A stretch of 64,000 bases of DNA from Acidimicrobiales bacterium. Lineage in GTDB: Bacteria > Actinomycetota > Acidimicrobiia > Acidimicrobiales > SHLQ01. The notes beneath the pieces were generated by a model. It saw only the letters and a program-made list of their open reading frames with translations. It did no database searches and was not told the origin of the DNA. The DNA is taken from positions 1 to 64,000 of the forward strand of contig JAHDDK010000002.1 in NCBI GenBank assembly GCA_020629375.1, read 5' to 3'. This document shows, piece after piece, positions 61,806 to 64,000 of this stretch (positions are counted from its first letter, which is position 1; each line of letters opens with the position of its first letter). Both the position numbers and the translations under genes were made by a program.

Positions 61806-62815
61806 GTCCGTTGTTGACCCTGGATCAGATCGCGGAGACCGCTGACGGGATCGCGGAATGGCAGCTCTCCTCCGGCATGATTCCCTGGTTTCCGGGCGGG
61901 CACGCAGACCCGTGGAACCACGTCGAGGCGGCGATGGCGCTCGCCACAGCAGGACAGATCACCGAGGCCGAGAAGGCGTACCAGTGGCTGATCGACATTC
62001 AGCACGACGATGGAGCGTGGCATCAGTACTACCTCGAGGACGAGGTCGAGCAGGACAAGTTCGACGCCAACGTCATCGCCTATATCGCGACGGGCGTGTG
62101 GCATCACTGGCTGCTCACCGGCGACCGAGGGTTTGTCGAGACGCTGTGGCCCGTCGTCGAGAAGGCGATCGATTGGGTTTTCGATCTCCAGCAGGAGGGC
62201 GGAGAGGTCCTGTGGGCCCGACACGCTGACGGCACGCCGTGGTCGTTTGCGCTGCTGACGGGTTCGTCGTCGATGTATCACTCGACTCGTGCGGCCCTCG
62301 CCATCGCCCGTGAGGTCGGGGCTGATCGATCGGATTGGAGCCCCCGCATCGAACGACTGGGTGAGGCGATCCGTGAGCGGCACGATTCGGCGTTCGCACC
62401 GAAGAGCCGCTGGGCGATGGATTGGTACTACCCCGTTTTGTGCGGCGCGATTACGGGCGAAGCTGCCCTCGAACGGCTCGCATCGCGTGCGGAGACGTTC
62501 GTGATGGATGGCCTCGGCGTTCGATGCGTCGGCGACCGCCCGTGGGTCACGACCGCCGAGACCTGCGAATGCGCAATGGCGTATCTCGCGGCCGGCGATG
62601 CCGACATCGCGATGGAGCTGTTCTCTACCACCACGCCGCTCCGAACTCCCGATGGCCGGTACTGGACCGGCGAAGTTCATCCCGAGCAGGTCAACTTCCC
62701 GGGTGACGAGAAATCGACGTACTCGGCAGCGGCCGTCATCCTTGCCGACGACGCGCTCGCCGGGAGGACGGCCGCCAGCCGCCTATTCGTCGACCACGAC
62801 CTTCTCCCCGTCTAG
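61802..62815 (+). CDS. Alpha/alpha-barrel protein, prenyltransferase/glycoside hydrolase-like
   Basis: A 337-residue protein whose repeated helical hairpins (WNHVEAAMALATAG, DANVIAYIATGVWH, AAMELFSTTTPLRT-type) suggest a six-hairpin toroid, as in squalene-cyclase/prenyltransferase repeat proteins or several glycosidases. The DxDD motif of terpene cyclases is absent. WDFxLQQEGGE and WARHADGTPW show aromatic and acidic groups that might line a sugar site. Coupled to the methyltransferase by a 4-base overlap. A palindromic repeat lies 31 bases after the stop. Confidence 0.72.
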   Translation: MSPLLTLDQIAETADGIAEWQLSSGMIPWFPGGHADPWNHVEAAMALATAGQITEAEKAYQWLIDIQHDDGAWHQYYLEDEVEQDKFDANVIAYIATGVWHHWLLTGDRGFVETLWPVVEKAIDWVFDLQQEGGEVLWARHADGTPWSFALLTGSSSMYHSTRAALAIAREVGADRSDWSPRIERLGEAIRERHDSAFAPKSRWAMDWYYPVLCGAITGEAALERLASRAETFVMDGLGVRCVGDRPWVTTAETCECAMAYLAAGDADIAMELFSTTTPLRTPDGRYWTGEVHPEQVNFPGDEKSTYSAAAVILADDALAGRTAASRLFVDHDLLPV

Positions 62816-62846
62816 CGCTCAGGGCGCCGTCGCCTCAGCGAGTTCA

Positions 62847-62875
62847 GTAATGCGAGGGTCTGACCCTCTCGTTAC
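62847..62875. repeat. Palindromic repeat (REP-like), copy 5
   Basis: Arms GTAATGCGAGGGTC and GACCCTCTCGTTAC meet at a central T; two arm positions do not match. It is almost the same as the copy at 13102. It lies between the stops of two convergent genes. Confidence 0.85.
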
Positions 62876-62887
62876 ACGCGGAGCCGT

Positions 62888-63502
62888 TCAGGGGGCGCGG
62901 AGGGCTCGAAGCGAACCAACGACGTCGAACTCAATGAAGCCGTCGTCGATCGCTCGCAGGTAGATCTCGTATGGCGGCCGGCCACCGTCTGCCGGGTTCG
63001 GGAAGACGTCGTGGATCAGCAGGGTCCCGCCCGCAACGAGGTTCGGTGTCCACGACTCGTAGTCGAGGTGGGCTGGCTCTTCGCCATGCCCGCCGTCGAT
63101 GAAGAGCAGCGCGAGTGGCGTCGACCAAAAGCGAGCCACCTTCGGTGAGTCGCCGACTACGGCAACCACGGTGCCTTCGAGCCCGGCATCGTGGATCGCT
63201 CGCCGAAAGATCGGCAGCGTGTCCATCTTTGCCACCTCGGGGTCGACGAGATCGGGCTCGTGATGTTCCCAACCCGCCTGATTCTCCTCGGAGCCACGGT
63301 GATGGTCGAGCGCGTAGAGGACTCGTCCGCTGTCCCGTGCCGCCGAGCCAAGGTAGGTGGCCGACTTCCCGCAGTAGCTGCCGACCTCGAGGAACGGTCC
63401 GTCGACCGGGCACTCGGCGGCCAGTCGGTGCAGGGCCTCACCCTCGTCGTCGGGCATGAATCCGCGGGCCGCGCGGGCGAACTCGAGATCTGCGGGATTC
63501 AC
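62888..63502 (-). CDS. Class I methyltransferase (Methyltransf_24/TylF-like)
   Basis: A 204-residue methyltransferase. SAM binding is seen in FLEVGSYCGKSATYLG, then YALDHHRGSEE and a metal-dependent-type LLFIDGGHGEEPAHLDYESW (TylF-like Asp-rich loop). Acceptor unknown. It starts at GTG 63502, three bases after the GtrA stop, so both are in one operon. Confidence 0.87.
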   Translation of the reverse strand: MNPADLEFARAARGFMPDDEGEALHRLAAECPVDGPFLEVGSYCGKSATYLGSAARDSGRVLYALDHHRGSEENQAGWEHHEPDLVDPEVAKMDTLPIFRRAIHDAGLEGTVVAVVGDSPKVARFWSTPLALLFIDGGHGEEPAHLDYESWTPNLVAGGTLLIHDVFPNPADGGRPPYEIYLRAIDDGFIEFDVVGSLRALRAP

Positions 63503-63505
63503 CGG

Positions 63506-63967
63506 TCAGACGACCTCGGGGACACTCACCGAGTCGTCATCGGGCCAGAGAACCTTCTCGAGGAACGCGAACTTCAGCAACCACAGTGCTCCAAACGAGC
63601 CGACCTGAGCGGCGAGCAGAACGGGCTTGGCGTCGGTCATGAGGTCCGCGACACCGATCGCAATGGTCGACACGACGAACCCGAAGAGGGTCATGATCCA
63701 GAAGGGCGCGACCTCGCGGGTTGTCGAATGATCACCGGATCGGCCCCACACCCATTTGCGATTGAGGTAGTACGCAGGCGGAGTCGTCGCACAGACCGAG
63801 ACGAAGTTCGCGAGAACACCTGGCCAATCGAACACGAACAGTCCGATTGCGAGGGTCGTCAGCCCAACGATGTTCGAGACGATCGTGACCCCGCCAAAAC
63901 GGACGAGTCGAGCCCCGTAGTCCGCCCAGAGTCGTGCCACGTCGAAACGCCGCTGGCCTCGATCCAT
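63506..63967 (-). CDS. GtrA family membrane protein
   Basis: A 153-residue protein with four membrane helices in the GtrA pattern (LVRFGGVTIVSNIVGL, PAYYLNRKWVWGR, MTLFGFVVSTIAIGV, LLKFAFLEKVLW). GtrA proteins help to move lipid-linked sugars across the membrane or serve glycan assembly. The methyltransferase follows 3 bases later. Its start at 63967 is inside the window, but its promoter may lie outside. Confidence 0.9.
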   Translation of the reverse strand: MDRGQRRFDVARLWADYGARLVRFGGVTIVSNIVGLTTLAIGLFVFDWPGVLANFVSVCATTPPAYYLNRKWVWGRSGDHSTTREVAPFWIMTLFGFVVSTIAIGVADLMTDAKPVLLAAQVGSFGALWLLKFAFLEKVLWPDDDSVSVPEVV

Positions 63968-64000
63968 TGGGTCAAGAGTACGCGGCTCCGCGACAGAAGA

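Overview
The window reads as a piece of chromosome from a GC-rich actinobacterium. The best clues are a mycothiol-type cysteine ligase (MshC) gene next to cysS, a DUF3499 gene, an actinobacterial-style cysteine-rich zinc ribbon, many GTG starts, many 4-base stop/start overlaps, and frequent TAnnnT boxes 6-9 bases before start codons (leaderless promoters). The style of the surface proteins (Ser/Thr-rich linkers, PKD, DUF4214 and DUF1996 domains) suggests an Acidimicrobiia/Ilumatobacter-like lineage; that placement is inference. I see no transposase, phage or CRISPR genes.

Layout. 1-2.5 kb: the 3' end of tRNA-Arg(CCT), a HEPN/MNT toxin-antitoxin-like pair with a palindromic operator, and a cytochrome P450 whose last codons lie in a palindromic repeat. 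2.6-6.6 kb: the four-gene Anbu operon (circularly permuted ATP-grasp, alpha-E, transglutaminase-like protease, proteasome-like Anbu). 6.7-13.1 kb: a two-domain fasciclin protein, two coupled MFS exporters, gamma-glutamylcyclotransferase and two tandem paralogous lipoproteins. 13.1-16.8 kb: patatin and DedA genes diverging from a two-component system. 16.8-22.9 kb: an ABC-permease/ATPase pair, a membrane XRE-metallopeptidase fusion and an unknown membrane protein. 22.9-31.4 kb: mshC-cysS, a PQQ-type propeller protein with DUF3499, a HAD hydrolase with a mini-metallopeptidase, and a zinc-ribbon membrane protein with a PAS/degenerate-GGDEF partner.

31.4-45.2 kb: cyclophilin, a small zinc ribbon, a Ser/Thr kinase, an SGNH-like lipoprotein, a Nei-type glycosylase, a 1244-residue PKD protein, SirB1-like, flavin reductase-like and two large secreted repeat proteins. 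45.2-54.5 kb: Lhr and HelD-like helicases diverging from hemE-hemY. 54.7-59.7 kb: a DUF1996 surface protein, an adenylate cyclase, a HesB-like gene with an in-frame TGA and a SECIS-like hairpin, lnt and dtd. 59.7-64 kb: a glycosyltransferase/methyltransferase/alpha-barrel operon, another methyltransferase and a GtrA protein.

The most unusual signals are the candidate selenoprotein at 57372-57674 (GGUC apical loop 23 bases after the TGA) and a dispersed family of palindromes with a TCTGACCC core (five copies). Two of these copies are inside coding sequence: one ends the P450 and one lies in frame in lhr.
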